A DNA stretch of 35,708 bases from positions 1 through 35,708 of the forward strand of contig JAPKFY010000048.1 in assembly GCA_026646335.1 (NCBI GenBank), in the 5' to 3' direction. This DNA is from Aequorivita sp. (GTDB taxonomy: Bacteria; Bacteroidota; Bacteroidia; Flavobacteriales; Flavobacteriaceae). How positions within the stretch are numbered: the stretch's first letter is position 1; each line of letters opens with the position of its first letter. The notes under the pieces were generated by a model. That model was not told where the DNA came from. It ran no database searches and worked only from the letters and a program-made list of their open reading frames with translations. Positions 23,214 through 30,830 of the stretch are shown here, in pieces. The position numbers and the translations under genes were made by a program.

Positions 23214-24695
23214 ATGAAATACACTTTTCTGTTTTTTTCCTTTCTACTATTCTCAAACACATTAATATCTCAATCTGAAAAAGAAAAGGTGGAAGCCACG
23301 ATTACTAAAAACAAAATTGAAGGCCATATCTATTTTCTTGCAGACGATCTTTTAAAAGGCCGGGCCACAGGCACGCCCGAAAATAAGATTGCGGCTTCCT
23401 ATTTGGCCAATACCCTTAGAGGGTATGGCGTAAAACCAGTTTCGGCCATGGATGGGTATTATCAGCAAATTAAACTATCCAAAACCACTTCCCCTACCCG
23501 ATTGGCCCTAAACCTTGGCGGACAGGAATTTAAAAATAAAATTGCCCTGAAGGCCGAAAACACGAACTTTTCGGGCATTGCAATCTATCTAGGATATGGT
23601 CTAGAGGAAGACTATATTGGTAAAGATGTCGCTGAAAAAATAATTGTTGTAAAGGGTGGTGCTCCCAACGGGACCGATGCCTTTTCGGCTTTTAGCCTCG
23701 CTACCCAAAAACAGCAATTGGCATTGCAACATGGCGCAGTGGCCATCGTTGAATTTATTGACACCGATGATATCACCTGGGGTAAAATAGAGCACTTTGC
23801 AAATTCGGAACGATTAGTTTTAGTCGGGGATGAAAATCCATCACTCAGCAAAAAGTCTCTGAGTCACCTTTGGGTTCAGGACAAAAATGGAATTTTTGGC
23901 GTTCAATTAAAAACAAAAGAAAACATCAAGACCGAGTTAAAAATAGAAGGCATAACCAAAACCACGGTTTATTCACAAAATGTGGTGGGAATGTTAGAGG
24001 GCAGCGATCCACTTTTAAAAGATGAATTTATCATTTACTCCGCCCACTACGACCATGTGGGAATTGGCAGCCCAGATGCCACTGGCGACACTATTTACAA
24101 CGGTGCCCGGGACAATGCCGTGGGAACAACCACCGTTTTGTCCATAGCCGAAAACATTGCCAAATACCCAACCAAACGCTCTGCACTTTTTATACTTTTT
24201 ACAGGGGAAGAAAAAGGTCTTTTGGGCAGTCAATATTATGTTGAAAATCCGGTTTTACCTCTTGAAAAGATGGTGTACTGTTTTAATAGCGACAATGCGG
24301 GTTATAACGATACTTCATTAATAGTTGGCATTGGCATGACCCGAACCACAGCTTCCGATAAAATTGAACAGGCTGCCAAAGCTTTTGGTTTAACCGCAGT
24401 TGACAATGTTGCTCCGGAACAAGGTCTTTTTGACCGAAGTGACAACGTAAGTTTCGCGAAAAAAGGAATCCCCGCTCCTACCTTTTCATTGGGCTTTAAA
24501 ACTTTTGATGGCGATGTAACCAAATATTATCATCAAGCTGGCGATGAAGCAGACACCTTGGATTACGACTATTTATTGAAATTTTTTCAGAGCTATGTTC
24601 TTGCCGGCCGCTTAATTGCAAATGATCCAAAAACCCCAACATGGACCGCAGGAGATAAATATGAAGAAGCAGGGAAAAAACTATATAAAAAATAG
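23214..24695 (+). CDS. M28 family zinc aminopeptidase with PA-like insert, exported
   Basis: A 493-residue exported peptidase. A signal peptide (about 1-20) leads to the N-terminal segment HIYFLADDLLKGRATGTP, typical of Bacteroidota M28 enzymes, then a PA-like domain (about 120-225). The two-zinc catalytic site is complete: H278 in SAHYDHVG, D300 in GARDNAVG, E332-E333 in FTGEEKG, D360 in NSDNAG and H440 in KYYHQ. It would remove N-terminal residues from peptides in the periplasm or outside. It is divergent from the FAS1 gene and followed by a strong terminator, so it is a single-gene unit. Confidence 0.94.
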   Translation: MKYTFLFFSFLLFSNTLISQSEKEKVEATITKNKIEGHIYFLADDLLKGRATGTPENKIAASYLANTLRGYGVKPVSAMDGYYQQIKLSKTTSPTRLALNLGGQEFKNKIALKAENTNFSGIAIYLGYGLEEDYIGKDVAEKIIVVKGGAPNGTDAFSAFSLATQKQQLALQHGAVAIVEFIDTDDITWGKIEHFANSERLVLVGDENPSLSKKSLSHLWVQDKNGIFGVQLKTKENIKTELKIEGITKTTVYSQNVVGMLEGSDPLLKDEFIIYSAHYDHVGIGSPDATGDTIYNGARDNAVGTTTVLSIAENIAKYPTKRSALFILFTGEEKGLLGSQYYVENPVLPLEKMVYCFNSDNAGYNDTSLIVGIGMTRTTASDKIEQAAKAFGLTAVDNVAPEQGLFDRSDNVSFAKKGIPAPTFSLGFKTFDGDVTKYYHQAGDEADTLDYDYLLKFFQSYVLAGRLIANDPKTPTWTAGDKYEEAGKKLYKK

Positions 24696-24726
24696 TCTCT
24701 GTAAAAAAATCTCCATTCAATCTATA

Positions 24727-24754
24727 AAAAAAGCCATCAAAAGATGGCTTTTTT
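24727..24754 (+). terminator. Terminator after the M28 peptidase
   Basis: AAAAAAGCCATC (24727-24738) pairs with GATGGCTTTTTT (24743-24754) around an AAAA loop. The A- and T-runs make it usable in both directions, serving also the converging cupredoxin gene at 24857. Confidence 0.85.
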
Positions 24755-24856
24755 ATTGTAACAATTCAATTTACATCCACTCAGGAAACTGAATTCCCAA
24801 GCTTAACTATATAATCCAGCAGCCTGTTGCGCCATCTGGATATTTTTGTATAAATT

Positions 24857-25435
24857 TTATTTCTTTGTTACTTTAAAAGTAGATTGCAATTCTCCAGAAG
24901 TAGCATTTATAAAATACATTCCACTCTCTAAGTTAGACATATCAATTTCTGTAATGTTGCCATTAGCCGCTCCTTGAGACACCAGTTTCCCCAAAATATT
25001 GTAGATTTTGTAACTATCCAGTTTATAAAGGGATGCAACCGTTAGCCTATTACTTACTGGATTGGGATAAAAAGAAATATTCTTGCGGAATTGGTCCTCA
25101 ATTGATGCGGTTTGCTCCACAGTAATGGTCCCTTGCATGCTCGAATGGACATCACACGCATAATCATTTACGCCTATTTGGGTAAAAGTGAACGAAAACT
25201 GCGTTCCATTACCAGTTAGGATTCCACTATCAAAATCTTCTTGGCTCCCAGAGTCGCTAGTAACAGAATGAGGAACCTCGTCTGTCCATGTCCATCTTAC
25301 GGTATCTCCCGGTGCTACGGTAATACTCACATTGCCACTGGGCACACCCACGAACCAGTCAAGATCAAAAGTTGTTTGCGCCGTTGCCATTAAGGATGTA
25401 AGCGCTGCTAAAAAAAATAGTTTGGTTTTTTTCAT
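24857..25435 (-). CDS. Secreted cupredoxin with type IX secretion sorting domain
   Basis: A 192-residue protein: signal peptide (1-20), a plastocyanin/azurin-like domain (about 21-107) and a type IX secretion C-terminal sorting domain (about 120-192, FYPNPVSNRLTV, YNILGKLV, LESGMYFINA). Type 1 copper ligands are H56 (PHSV), C94, H97 and M100 (CDVHSSM), all present. It should be an electron carrier or copper-binding protein delivered through the type IX system to the cell surface or medium. It follows the cytochrome/YceI operon on the same strand, 85 bases after its last gene, which suggests a shared redox role outside the inner membrane. Confidence 0.9.
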   Translation of the reverse strand: MKKTKLFFLAALTSLMATAQTTFDLDWFVGVPSGNVSITVAPGDTVRWTWTDEVPHSVTSDSGSQEDFDSGILTGNGTQFSFTFTQIGVNDYACDVHSSMQGTITVEQTASIEDQFRKNISFYPNPVSNRLTVASLYKLDSYKIYNILGKLVSQGAANGNITEIDMSNLESGMYFINATSGELQSTFKVTKK

Positions 25436-25495
25436 AATGTTTAATTTTTAGGTTAATAAATAATTACTGTTATTACTCTCAAATATTTTCGAATC

Positions 25496-25509
25496 TGGGA
25501 TTTATCCCA
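25496..25509. promoter_or_regulatory. Short palindrome between DUF5777-like and cupredoxin genes
   Basis: TGGGATTTATCCCA has 6-bp arms and lies 12 bases beyond the stop of the 25521 gene and about 60 bases before the cupredoxin ATG. The T-run lies on the wrong side for termination on the minus strand. It could be an operator for the cupredoxin gene or an mRNA-stabilising hairpin. Confidence 0.3.
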
Positions 25510-25520
25510 TAAAAAAATTC

Positions 25521-26408
25521 TTAAAAAACCCGGCTTATATTAAATCCAAAAAAGAAATCGCCATCGGCCCAATCGCCCTGCCCCTGTACAATGAAGCCCT
25601 CTTCAAACATGGCTTGTGCGTTTGTAAAGTGCATTTGGAACACATGGCCGCCAGTTTCAATATCTACCCCCACTGACAAAGGATTTCTAAAATTTGAGTT
25701 TTTGTTTCGGTTTAAATGAACACCATAATCTGTATTTATACTCACTCGGTTTGATATTTTATACCTTCCTCCCAACCCTATGGCATATTGATTGGGTTTT
25801 TCATCATAGTTTAAGGTCGTTCCATCAGCCAATATTTCCCGGCTGCGGGTTGCCAAGTTTTCATGGATAAATGTTGGAGCAAGCAAGACGGAAAGTGATT
25901 CATTGAACTTTTTCGAAATGAGAAGTTGGGAAGTGTACGTAAGTCTATCCACAAACTCCAGATTTGGGAATTGACCCTGCTCCAAAGAACTATTTATGGT
26001 AACCAAATTATAACCTACTAATGTTACAGGGAAACCATCCTTCTCTTGTGGCATCAACCGGTATTTAGCATGCATCCCGTATTTTTTTTGAAAAGAACTT
26101 CTTGCAACCCCTATATTTAACCAATCGTTAAAACCATAAATAAATTTTAACTGTGTCACGGCATTGTCCAGCCCGAAAAAATCGTCAAACCCATTTTTTA
26201 CGGAACCGAAGCGATGTGCCACTACAAAATAGAAATCCTTTTTATCGGCTAGTTTGGTCGACTCAAAATTTACCACTTTCAGCCCCTTAAATGCGGCGAT
26301 GATAGTTTTGTCTTCAACCGTTTCGTTTTCAAGATCGTTCAGTAAATCTTCTTGGGAAAATAAGCCCAATGGAAGAAAGAACAATAACAATGTGATTTTC
26401 CTAATCAT
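25521..26408 (-). CDS. DUF5777-like outer-membrane beta-barrel protein
   Basis: A 295-residue protein with a signal peptide (about 1-18, LGLFSQ) and an alternating-residue pattern of amphipathic strands ending in a terminal aromatic (FFFGFNISRVF), as in outer-membrane barrels. The segment FKGLKVVNFESTKLADKKDFYFVVAHRFG is what I recognise as DUF5777, a Bacteroidota family without known function. Its first 8 bases overlap the end of the OB-fold gene, so it is the last gene of a four-gene operon with cytochrome c and YceI. It may form the outer-membrane part of that redox module. Confidence 0.8.
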   Translation of the reverse strand: MIRKITLLLFFLPLGLFSQEDLLNDLENETVEDKTIIAAFKGLKVVNFESTKLADKKDFYFVVAHRFGSVKNGFDDFFGLDNAVTQLKFIYGFNDWLNIGVARSSFQKKYGMHAKYRLMPQEKDGFPVTLVGYNLVTINSSLEQGQFPNLEFVDRLTYTSQLLISKKFNESLSVLLAPTFIHENLATRSREILADGTTLNYDEKPNQYAIGLGGRYKISNRVSINTDYGVHLNRNKNSNFRNPLSVGVDIETGGHVFQMHFTNAQAMFEEGFIVQGQGDWADGDFFFGFNISRVF

Positions 26409-26790
26409 TGGTTTTATTTAAAAGTGAACATTGATCGAGTTTTACAATTTCGAAAAGCTCATCATACCCAATACATCTGCCTTTGATTACTACTTTATCA
26501 TTTGTATTAAGCTCAGAAATTTGCTCGGAAAAACTTGCATATACACTTTCATCGAGGGTAACAGCGCCTTCTTCCATATTGGTTATCGTCCCAGTTACGG
26601 TTATGGTTTTGTTCAACAGTGCAGCACCGTCATTTGTTTTGAAACGTTCCAGCAAATAGGGTGCGGTAATCTCAATTTGTGAAGTTTCCGATTGAATGTC
26701 CCTATGATCTTGGTAGACATAATTATAGCCAATATAGCCTCCAACTAGAAGTATAAAAATCAGAATCAGGAATTTTCTTTGCTTGCTCAT
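26401..26790 (-). CDS. Membrane-anchored OB-fold protein (tRNA_anti-like)
   Basis: A 129-residue protein with one N-terminal membrane anchor (about 7-25), then a spacer and an OB-fold domain (about 55-122). LNKTITVTGTITNMEEGAVTLDESVYASF and KVVIKGRCIGYDELFEIVKLDQCSL fit the tRNA_anti-like/OB pattern used for ligand or nucleic-acid binding. As the domain faces the periplasm, nucleic acid is an unlikely ligand. It lies between YceI (11 bases) and the DUF5777-like gene (8-base overlap). I read it as a conserved partner of this operon, function unknown. Confidence 0.75.
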   Translation of the reverse strand: MSKQRKFLILIFILLVGGYIGYNYVYQDHRDIQSETSQIEITAPYLLERFKTNDGAALLNKTITVTGTITNMEEGAVTLDESVYASFSEQISELNTNDKVVIKGRCIGYDELFEIVKLDQCSLLNKTND

Positions 26791-26801
26791 CGGTTTTTTT
26801 A

Positions 26802-27350
26802 TTATTGTTTTTGTAAACTGAATACCACAGAAACATTGACGTCCTTGGCAATTTTATTACTTACGATCGATGGAATTTTAATTTTGAAATCTTCTGGTTG
26901 AAGGACAAAATGGGCAGTAAGCATTACAACTTCTCCATTAACGGAAATAATTGCAGGTACCTCAAAGTTTTTGTCAACCCCGTGAAGGTTGAAAGTTCCC
27001 TTAATTAAATATTCACGTTTTCCCGAAACTTCTGAAAGTTTAAAATCCTGAATGGTTCCTTTAAAAGTGGCCTTGGGGTATTTGGAAGATTCTATATAGT
27101 TTTCATTAAAGTGTTCTTCCATTAAAGCCACTTTAAACCGAAATCCTTTCATTAGGGCGAGTGCAGCAAAATTTCCTGTTGCTGTTTCTAAAACAGCGCT
27201 CACATTGGTATTATTTGCCTTTACTTCTTCAAAAGATGGAACCGAAGCTTCAAAATTGATTTCCCCGGTTTTGGTGGCGTATTTTTCCTGCCCAATTGCC
27301 GTAGCCATAAAAGCCAAGTAAATAATTGATAGAATGATTGTATTTTTCAT
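26802..27350 (-). CDS. YceI family periplasmic protein
   Basis: A 182-residue exported protein with signal peptide (1-20, TAIGQ) and a YceI lipocalin-like barrel. Family marks are TGEINFEASVPSFEEVKANN, HFNENYIESSKYPKATFKG and TFNLHGVDKNFEVPAII. YceI proteins bind isoprenoid chains such as those of quinones. It is second in the operon, 6 bases after the cytochrome c gene, which fits transfer of electrons or handling of a quinone-like lipid in the periplasm; the pairing is inference. Confidence 0.93.
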   Translation of the reverse strand: MKNTIILSIIYLAFMATAIGQEKYATKTGEINFEASVPSFEEVKANNTNVSAVLETATGNFAALALMKGFRFKVALMEEHFNENYIESSKYPKATFKGTIQDFKLSEVSGKREYLIKGTFNLHGVDKNFEVPAIISVNGEVVMLTAHFVLQPEDFKIKIPSIVSNKIAKDVNVSVVFSLQKQ

Positions 27351-27356
27351 CTTTAT

Positions 27357-27719
27357 TTAATTTTCCAATAGCCCATCAAGGTTCCATTGTGTTATTAGAT
27401 CGATTTGTTGCTGGGGCAAACGTGGACCTCCCAAAGGCATTAGTCCTTGCTCGCCTTCGTCTCTGCTGATCCGGTCCAATAGCCCTCTGGTTTCCACGGC
27501 ATTCTTTATTTCGGAATAATTGGTCAAGGCCATCGGAGCTCCATTTTGCGGTGGATTGCTGTGGCAGGCTGTACAGTTATTTTCAAAAATAAAAGCCACA
27601 TCCTGGAAGATTACAAGCTCTCCTTGATTTTCTTCCTGAATTTCTTCAATATCATCATAGGTACTAGTGGTACAGCTCGCTATCATAAAAGAAAAAAAGA
27701 TCAGGGAATATCGTTTCAT
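27357..27719 (-). CDS. Lipoprotein c-type cytochrome, monohaem
   Basis: A 120-residue lipoprotein (lipobox MIASC, C16) with one haem-binding motif CTACH (C49, C52, H53) and a likely distal ligand M94 in QGLMPLGGP. The short segment after it, PQQQIDLITQWNLDG, is the usual last helix of small cytochrome c domains. It is an electron carrier on the periplasmic face. First gene of the minus-strand operon with YceI, the OB-fold protein and the DUF5777-like barrel. Downstream is a separately spaced blue-copper protein, a plausible redox partner. Confidence 0.9.
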   Translation of the reverse strand: MKRYSLIFFSFMIASCTTSTYDDIEEIQEENQGELVIFQDVAFIFENNCTACHSNPPQNGAPMALTNYSEIKNAVETRGLLDRISRDEGEQGLMPLGGPRLPQQQIDLITQWNLDGLLEN

Positions 27720-27790
27720 AAGGTATTTGTTATTTTTCCTTGTAAGTATTATTAAAACATTTCAAAAAAGGAAAACCCTACTTTTCTTTT

Positions 27791-27831
27791 AAAAAAATGC
27801 TTGAGAAAAAAAATTCGGGTAGCATTTTTTT
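27791..27831 (-). terminator. A/T-rich stem-loop, second hairpin behind the 27889 gene
   Basis: AAAAAAATGCT (27791-27801) pairs with AGCATTTTTTT (27821-27831) around a 19-base loop. On the minus strand the right arm is transcribed first and the stem ends in a T-run, so it can act as a terminator following the hairpin at 27841-27862. Confidence 0.5.
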
Positions 27832-27840
27832 CAAACTAAA

Positions 27841-27862
27841 AAGCCACGGAAAACCGTGGCTT
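27841..27862 (-). terminator. Terminator of the 27889 lipoprotein gene
   Basis: AAGCCACGG (27841-27849) pairs with CCGTGGCTT (27854-27862) around a 4-base loop. On the minus strand it is followed by a TTTT tract. It lies 26 bases beyond the stop codon of the gene. Confidence 0.75.
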
Positions 27863-27888
27863 GAAAGGGGGAACAAAAAAAGGAGAGT

Positions 27889-28356
27889 TTATATTTTTTC
27901 AAAGGTTAAGAAATCCGTACCGCCATTGCCACCGCTTACATCGGTCAATTCTATTACAGAATTGTTTATAAAAATGATTTCCCAATCATCAGAAAGATCT
28001 TCAAAATCTGATGGCGTAGCAAAGAAAATATTAAAATCAACATCGCTTGAACCTCCATCATCGTCACTGGAATTACTGTCTGTAACAGACCAAGTCCCAG
28101 TAATTGTTGTGCTTCCATTTACCGCTCGCAGAGAACCGTTTTCATTGAAGGTAAATACATATCCTACAAAATGGTCTGTTTCATTTTGATCAGAATCAAA
28201 GAAATAGGTTATTTTCCAATTTCCACTTTCAGCAACATCTTTAATTTCTGAGACAGATGAATTCTGTTGTGAAATGTTATCATCATCTTTCTCGCAAGAC
28301 ATTGCCAAGCCTGTGTAAATAAAAATTACGAGAATTCCTTTTAGTATCAATTTCAT
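27889..28356 (-). CDS. Small lipoprotein with one copy of a WD/SG repeat domain
   Basis: A 155-residue lipoprotein (lipobox LAMSC, C21, followed by EKDDDN, like a surface-export signal). From about residue 40 to the end it carries one beta-rich domain: GNWKITYFFDSD, GYVFTFNENG, GTWSV, FNIFF, DLSDDWEI and DVSGGNGGTDFLTF. The same domain occurs three times in the larger neighbour upstream (28411-30183). It may be a lipocalin-like barrel; I do not know a function. Gap to the larger gene is 54 bases, so both may be co-transcribed. The domain copy count is the main point of interest. Confidence 0.85.
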   Translation of the reverse strand: MKLILKGILVIFIYTGLAMSCEKDDDNISQQNSSVSEIKDVAESGNWKITYFFDSDQNETDHFVGYVFTFNENGSLRAVNGSTTITGTWSVTDSNSSDDDGGSSDVDFNIFFATPSDFEDLSDDWEIIFINNSVIELTDVSGGNGGTDFLTFEKI

Positions 28357-28410
28357 AGTTTAATAAATATTTAGAATTAGTATTTGCTTAAAATTTTACT
28401 GAATGTTTCT

Positions 28411-30183
28411 TTAATTCTTTTTGAAAATCAAGGTATCTTCAATTTCTCCTTGGCTATTTCGGGTAATAAAAGTTACCAATGTAGACGTGTATTGCAGCAC
28501 CTTGTATTCATTATTATCGGCACCATTTATGGGACTGTCCATGTCAAACTCAAAATTGAGCTCTTGACCTGTTACGGTAATTATCCAGATACCATACACA
28601 TATTCAACCCCGTTTGTAGCATATACAGTTTCATTGTTGTAAAAGTTGAAATCATACCCATAGTAATCTAAAGTTTCATCATCGCCATCGTCCAGAAATT
28701 TATCTACATACCAAGTGCCGTCCTCAAGAATATCTCTCAGCTCTTGTGGATCCGGGCCACCACCGCCTCCCCCATTGGGTTCGCGACCAAAAGTGAGAAG
28801 ATCCGTTCCACCGCCGCCACCACTCACGTCAGAAAGACGGATGATGGTTTGCGTAGCCTCCAAAACATCCCAATCGTCGTTCAGTTCTGCAAAATTACTA
28901 TTGGTTCCCGTTTCAAAGTTTATAATGAAGTCCAAATTGCCACTGTCCACTTGAGCAGTCCAAAAACCGTTGATGGTATTATTGCTGCTTACGGCAACCG
29001 CGGATCCGTTTCTTAAAAAAGTGAATTCATATTCATTGAAATTTGCCGTGTGGTCAGTTCCATTTTCCTCCAGCAAGTTTACGAACCAACTTCCGGTTAT
29101 CAGATTTTCAATAAAAATGTTCAATTCCGTATTGTTTCCACCCGTATTTGGATTACGGCCAAAGGTCAAATAGTCCGTGCTTCCATCACTTCCACTAATG
29201 TGCTTAAGTTTAATGATGTCTGCACTTGCTTCAAGGATTTCCCAGTCTTCATCCAACTCATCCAGCGGGGCATTTGTTCCGAAGAAAATATCAAACTTAA
29301 AATTGTCAACAAGCGCCCAGGTTCCAGCTGTAACTATGCTTGCCTTAACGGTCTGTGCCGTTCCGTCCAAAGCAAACGTAAATTCATATCCGGCATAATT
29401 GTCGGTTTCGTCATAATCATCAAAAAAGTATTGAACGTACCAAAGGCCGCTTGTCAAGTCTTCCTCAAATTGCGAAATATCTATAGGGTCGTCATTTGTA
29501 TTCGCCACACAATCAGCAATTAATGTTTGAAGCTCTTGGTTACTACCCACTTGCATTGTAGCACCATCTTCGAGAGTCACAGAAATAGGAAAATCAAGAC
29601 TGATAAAATCATTTGGACCCAAATTTTGCAGGAAGCCAAACAGTTCCAGATCATCATTAACAGTAACCGTTCCTGTTTGTTGCTGATCTGCATTATAGGT
29701 AAAAAATGAAATAGGGTATACAAAATCCAAACAGCCAATTTCAACATCGTTTGTGCCGCAAGTGGCAGCGAGAGCATCCAATTCGGCCTGGGTGTTCACC
29801 GTTATTTGAGTGTAATCAAACAGTTCTAAAGTTATCGGAAATAAGATTTCTAAAGTGTCGGTATCGTTTGGAAACAGATTAAATATTTCTTGGACAATAG
29901 TTATATCTTCCGGAGCGGTAATGGTCACCTGCTGTCCGTTGGCAATAACGGTCACAGGCAGCACTACCGACGCACAGCCATTACCATCAATTATATCATC
30001 ATAAGCTCCCGGATTTTGGGACGTGCGCAACAACAGCCCTGTCAATGGTGAACTGGCGGTAATAGTCTCTTCATCTTGAGTTTCATCAATATATTCCTCT
30101 TCTTCCTTTTGGCATGAAAAAAGAGAAACACTTAAAAAAAACAAAATAAAAAAACGGAAGAAGTGTATTTTTTTCAAATTCAA
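28411..30183 (-). CDS. Large repeat-containing lipoprotein, three C-terminal and two N-terminal repeats
   Basis: A 590-residue lipoprotein (lipobox LFSC, C24, then QKEEEEY). Residues about 70-142 and 151-225 are two related repeats (LPVTVIANGQQVTI with ILFPITLELFDYTQI; VYPISFFTYNADQQQT with LDFPISVTLEDGATM), each ending in a cysteine (C142, C225). Residues about 236-343, 352-467 and 478-590 are three copies of the domain also present in the 27889 gene, joined by glycine-rich linkers. The first two contain [DE]LDEDWE or ELNDDWD and SGxxGxTDxLTFGR; the third has diverged and lost them. No ATG exists in frame: the start must be TTG at 30183 or TTG at 30177. It is divergent from the FecI-FecR-receptor unit and may be its surface partner. 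Function unknown. Confidence 0.85.
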   Translation of the reverse strand: MNLKKIHFFRFFILFFLSVSLFSCQKEEEEYIDETQDEETITASSPLTGLLLRTSQNPGAYDDIIDGNGCASVVLPVTVIANGQQVTITAPEDITIVQEIFNLFPNDTDTLEILFPITLELFDYTQITVNTQAELDALAATCGTNDVEIGCLDFVYPISFFTYNADQQQTGTVTVNDDLELFGFLQNLGPNDFISLDFPISVTLEDGATMQVGSNQELQTLIADCVANTNDDPIDISQFEEDLTSGLWYVQYFFDDYDETDNYAGYEFTFALDGTAQTVKASIVTAGTWALVDNFKFDIFFGTNAPLDELDEDWEILEASADIIKLKHISGSDGSTDYLTFGRNPNTGGNNTELNIFIENLITGSWFVNLLEENGTDHTANFNEYEFTFLRNGSAVAVSSNNTINGFWTAQVDSGNLDFIINFETGTNSNFAELNDDWDVLEATQTIIRLSDVSGGGGGTDLLTFGREPNGGGGGGPDPQELRDILEDGTWYVDKFLDDGDDETLDYYGYDFNFYNNETVYATNGVEYVYGIWIITVTGQELNFEFDMDSPINGADNNEYKVLQYTSTLVTFITRNSQGEIEDTLIFKKN

Positions 30184-30253
30184 GATTTTTACTTTACATT
30201 AATAACAAACTAATTAAAATCTACCCTACCCACTAAGTTGAAAAACTTTTAAA

Positions 30254-30261
30254 TATATTTG
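30254..30261 (+). promoter_or_regulatory. -7 element for the FecI/FecR/receptor operon
   Basis: TATATTTG matches the TAnnTTTG housekeeping -7 box, 18 bases before ATG 30280. No TTG at the proper upstream distance is visible (nearest is 13 bases away), so only this half is convincing. Its position also argues against a TTG start at 30259. Confidence 0.45.
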
Positions 30262-30279
30262 AATTCCATCAATCCATTT

Positions 30280-30789
30280 ATGAAAGAATCCGAAAACGTT
30301 TGTGACGAAAAAACTTTCAACCGTCTGTATGAGGCTCACGGAAAGCCCGTTTGGCGTTTTATCTATTTTAAATGTGGTGATGAAGCCCAAGCAGACGATT
30401 TGGTGCAGGAGGCTTTCATAAAACTATGGCAAAACTGTGCGAAAGTTACGAAAGAAAAGGCAAAGTCGTTTTTATACACCGTTTGTAACAATGCTTTTTT
30501 GAACGAGGTGGCCCACAAAAAAGTAGTTTTAAAACATGCTAAAAGGCAGCCCGATAAAACGAATTTCCAATCCCCAGAGTTTTTGATGGAGGAAGAACAG
30601 TTTCGCGAAAAGCTCAAGAATTCCATCGAAAATCTTACCGAGGCGCAACGAACCGCTTTTCTTTTAAATCGTATTGATGGAAAAAAATATGCAGAAATAG
30701 CCGAAATGCTCAATATTTCAGTAAAAGCAGTAGAAAAAAGAATGAGCCAAGCTTTGGCAACACTTCGGAAGGAAATCGGGAATGTTTAA
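30280..30789 (+). CDS. FecI-type ECF sigma factor
   Basis: A sigma factor of about 169 residues from ATG 30280 (MKESENVCDEKTF); a TTG 21 bases earlier would lie in the promoter and is less likely. Region 2 is NRLYEAHGKPVWRFIYFKC with DEAQADDLVQEAFIKLW, and region 4 is LTEAQRTAFLLNRIDGKKYAEIAEMLNISVKAVEKRMSQAL. FecI-like factors are held by a FecR anti-sigma and released when a TonB receptor binds its ligand, switching on the receptor operon. FecR and the receptor follow directly in the same direction, so this is a complete cell-surface signalling unit. Confidence 0.93.
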   Translation: MKESENVCDEKTFNRLYEAHGKPVWRFIYFKCGDEAQADDLVQEAFIKLWQNCAKVTKEKAKSFLYTVCNNAFLNEVAHKKVVLKHAKRQPDKTNFQSPEFLMEEEQFREKLKNSIENLTEAQRTAFLLNRIDGKKYAEIAEMLNISVKAVEKRMSQALATLRKEIGNV

Positions 30790-30830
30790 ATTTTTAAAGT
30801 AGGGTAATCGATTGTTGAACTGTTTCACCT

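Noticed and set aside
24814-24842. ATCCAG / CTGGAT inverted repeat after the cupredoxin gene as a terminator
   Set aside because: Only 6-bp arms, a long loop and no T-run; the hairpin at 24727-24754 explains termination better.
30259-30279. TTG at 30259 as the FecI start
   Set aside because: It overlaps the TATATTTG promoter element and adds residues not expected at a FecI N-terminus; ATG 30280 is preferred.
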